Part shown: positions 61,741 through 64,000 of the stretch, in pieces
How positions within the stretch are numbered: position 1 is the first letter of the stretch
Layout: each line of letters begins with the position of its first letter
Source of the DNA: Trileptium ribeirensis
Lineage: Eukaryota > Nematoda > Enoplea > Enoplida > Thoracostomopsidae
Length of the DNA stretch: 64,000 bases
Assembly: GCA_030248225.1 (NCBI GenBank)
Contig: JASANE010005224.1
Span: 28,435 to 92,434 of the forward strand
Direction of reading: 5' to 3'
Translations under genes and position numbers: made by a program
Notes under the pieces: model-generated
What the model saw: the letters and a program-made list of their open reading frames with translations, nothing else
Told to the model about the DNA's origin: nothing
Database searches by the model: none

Positions 61741-62167
61741 TGCGGTGTTTACGTTATAAAGGACCCCCATGTGAAAGTTTTGTCCCCCAATGGTCGAGAC
61801 CACACCATCCAGTGGTACACGGTATATACCTGCACTATAGCATGCAACAGATGGTGTACCAGACACCATCCACTTAAATATAGTGGCTAAATCTACCTTT
61901 TGTTTATTACTGACGGTGTCAAAGACACCATCCAAAAACACATTATATAAGGCGTGTAAATAACAGCATGGTGTAGCTAACACCATATAAATTGTATGGT
62001 GTGGAATACACCATACTATTATCGACACTACACTACCAATCCATGCTATCTTAAAATACAGTCACAAACACCATGGTGTCAAAGACACCATATATTTGAT
62101 AGTGGCAGAGTCACTGAGGGTGGACAAAACTTTCACATGGGGGCTCCTTTATAACGTAAACGATGCA
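61741..62167 (+). mobile_element. Harbinger-like MITE, best-preserved copy
   Basis: This is a 427-bp element flanked by TAA on both sides (61738-61740 and 62168-62170). Terminal inverted repeats of about 48 bp are well conserved: left TGCGGTGTTTACGTTATAAA then GGACCCCCATGTGAAAG; right is the inverse, ending AACGTAAACGATGCA. The 3-bp TAA/TTA target and terminal repeats fit PIF/Harbinger. Inside are palindromes GGTGTCAAAGACACC (twice), GGTGTACCAGACACC and TGGTGTGGAATACACCA, so a single strand can fold extensively. The 101-codon frame on the - strand is incidental. Confidence 0.88.
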
Positions 62168-62359
62168 TAATTTCCAGGTAACGCCTAGCTACATTGACGT
62201 TTATACCTGTGACCATACATTATGCCACTGTAGGCATACTGAAAAAATGCATTAAAATCCAGACACCAAACGATGAATAATTTTTTAAAGAAAAATAAAA
62301 ATAGCATATAATTACTTCCTACTCTAAGCTCTTCAAGTTTAATGAACGAAATCGATCTG

Positions 62360-63250
62360 CTTATAATATAGTATGATATCCTAGAAGTTTTAGGGTGAAG
62401 AGTATCTGAACTCTTTCTAAAATTAGAATGTCACTGAGTAAGTATGGGTACCAAACTACACCAGCATACCTTAACTTGGGTTTACCAAATATATACATCA
62501 TGGAGTCTAACTGAAAAATTGATGCCCCTAGTTTGAAATTGCGCATAGATAAGATTAACCTTTGTAAAACCAGCGGCTGCTAAGTTTATGCATTGTTTAG
62601 CAAAAGTGAACTTGTCGCTCATCTCTACAACCAGACCAGAAAATCTATAAGCTTCCTTTATAACTGAATTGGGTAACCATTAAGTATAAGCTGCGTTATA
62701 CTTTCCAAAATTCATAATTTAGCACTTATCATGAGATAACTTAAGTTGCTTATTAGTAGAACACTCTGTAAGTTTTTGTTGATCATGTTACACTTCGCGT
62801 AATATTGTGTCACCAACATTATATGCAATTAATAGCTTCGCGTCAACTGAAAATAACTTGAGTGAAAATTTTGTTAAAGTTGTATCTAAACTATTAATCT
62901 AAGCCAAAAAAATTCGGGCCTAAGAGCTGCCTGGAACCCCAGAGGTAACACAGCTTCATCCCAGTTTGTGTTATCTATAACAAAAAACTGGTATTGATCG
63001 GATAAATAATACTGAAACCAATAAAGAAGATTACCACTAGTACAAAAAGCTGATAGCATTTGAATTAATATAATATGCGATACAGAGTCAAATACCTTAG
63101 AAATGTCTAGAGAGATTATGTATGTCTACTAATATTGTTTCATGTACAGTTTTTGAATAAAACATAGCTGAGCAATAAAATAGCGAGGAATACCGTCAAT
63201 TTCCATGTAGTATTTGGGAGCCAATTCAGCTAAATATTTTGCACAAAATC
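62360..63250 (-). pseudogene. Decayed CR1/L2-like reverse transcriptase fragment
   Basis: On the - strand, pieces in the correct order are SLDISKVFDSVSHIILIQML (the DFSKAFDTVSH region), then LLYWFQYYLSDQYQFFV, LPLGFQAAL (the degenerate GVPQGSVLGP motif), SDKFTFAKQCINLAAAGFTK, and in a clean 61-codon frame at 62361-62546 YAGVVWYPYLLSDILILERV, the C-terminal SxVWSPY...DIxxLERVQ block. Several stops and frame changes separate them, and the catalytic FADD is not discernible. It is older than the copy at 8.6 kb and sits directly right of the best MITE copy. Confidence 0.75.
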
Positions 63251-63618
63251 CTCACTTATATGAACAGTAACAAGGGGACAAATTTTATGGAAGTTGACTC
63301 AGATAATCGTCATTACCTATGGTAAATACTGAGCAGAAAAAATTATAAAATATTCGTGCCTTACCGAAGTTATCAAAAATATTATTACTGAGTAGATGAA
63401 AAAAGCTGCTTTTGCCCCCCCCCCCACCGGTGGGGACCGGTGGTGGTGAGTCATGGGCATTACTCTTCTTTATATGTATATATGTTTACCATACATGCAT
63501 ACGTATGTTTATTGTATATATAAATACAGACATGCAAGTAGTATAAGAGGGGGTTTTCATACACGCTCCGCAGCGGAGCCATCTACAGTAATCCCTTTAC
63601 GCTATGGCCAAGGAGCAA
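63251..63618. other. Unassigned, low-complexity spacer
   Basis: It contains a C run with a palindrome (CCACCGGTGGGGACCGGTGG at about 63425-63444), a TATATGTA-rich stretch at 63470-63530 and GCTCCGCAGCGGAGC at about 63565. It forms the left border of the terminal satellite. Confidence 0.4.
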
Positions 63619-64000
63619 ACCCGTAAGGACATGATATTATTTTCGACTCTAAACACATCCGTAGGGGTATAATACTGTTTTCGATATTTTAACACACCCG
63701 TAAGGGTATAATAGTATTTTCGATATTTTAACGCACCCGTAAGGGCATGATAGTGTTTTCGACATTTTAACACATCCGTAGGGGTATAATACTGTTTTCG
63801 GGTATTTCAACACACCCGTAAGGACATGATATTATTTTCGACTCTAAACACATCCGTAGGGGTATAATACTGTTTTCGATATTTTAACACACCCGTAAGG
63901 GTATAATAGTATTTTCGATATTTTAACGCACCCGTAAGGGCATGATAGTGTTTTCGACATTTTAACACATCCGTAGGGGTATAATACTGTTTTCGGGTAT
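63619..64000. repeat. 39-bp satellite with 195-bp higher-order unit
   Basis: Monomers of 39 bases (consensus near CCGTAAGGGTATAATACTGT TTTCGATATTTTAACACAC) are arranged in blocks of five different monomers. The 195-base block starting at 63621 repeats from 63816 to the window end with no difference that I can see. Such near-identity between higher-order units and divergence between monomers inside a unit is the pattern of recent block amplification. The array continues past the window. Confidence 0.95.

Noticed and set aside
61723..62028. 101-codon frame on the - strand
   Set aside because: Lies entirely within the MITE and follows its palindromic sequence.
1..64000. tRNA, rRNA, snRNA genes and CRISPR arrays
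   Set aside because: Scanned by eye for B-box motifs, conserved rRNA and U6 sequences and regularly spaced repeats; none was convincing.

Overview
The window is nuclear DNA from a multicellular animal. It is AT-rich overall, has spliced genes with GT-AG introns, and carries many decayed transposons. The only conserved host gene I can name is the C-terminal part of a synaptotagmin on the + strand, so the organism has a nervous or secretory system of metazoan type. The transposon mix (CR1/L2-like and RTE-like retroelements, MULE, hAT and Harbinger-like elements) suits an invertebrate genome. I cannot fix the phylum. No bacterial-style operon, CRISPR array, tRNA or rRNA gene was recognised.

Layout. 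At 1-540 there is a GC-rich degenerate minisatellite. Two synaptotagmin exons follow: C2A at 1683-2057 and C2B at 4710-5254, joined by a phase-1 intron; the N-terminal exons are not in the window. From about 7.4 to 16.1 kb there are mobile and repeated sequences: a degenerate tandem repeat, an 82-83 bp triplication, a 5'-truncated non-LTR retrotransposon (8.55-10.02 kb), a Harbinger-like MITE with a minisatellite inside it, and a MULE with an open 546-codon transposase frame (12.9-14.55 kb). From 16 to 42 kb the sequence is mostly unassigned AT-rich DNA with scattered remnants: an APE endonuclease fragment (19.7 kb), two more MITE copies (21.5 and 24.0 kb), a hAT remnant (28.9-29.96 kb), a cluster of TGTTCGCGAACA palindromes (30.4-31.6 kb), a long fold-back hairpin (34.6 kb) and an RTE-type reverse transcriptase pseudogene (36.8-37.7 kb).

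From about 42.2 to 48.1 kb lies an island that is visibly GC-richer, has no convincing ORF and contains many short perfect hairpins. I could not identify it. From 48 to 64 kb unassigned AT-rich DNA holds two candidate signal-peptide first exons (54.67 and 60.94 kb), a G-quadruplex-prone stretch (57.87 kb), an inverted-repeat element (58.4 kb), the best-preserved MITE copy with a TAA duplication (61.74-62.17 kb) and a second decayed CR1/L2-like fragment (62.36-63.25 kb). At the right edge a satellite begins. It is built of 39-bp monomers in a 195-bp five-monomer higher-order repeat and runs out of the window.

I found no gene set that works together as a new system. The items most worth a second look are the satellite, the palindrome-rich repeat family, the MITE that gave rise to a minisatellite, the open-frame MULE and the hairpin-dense GC island.
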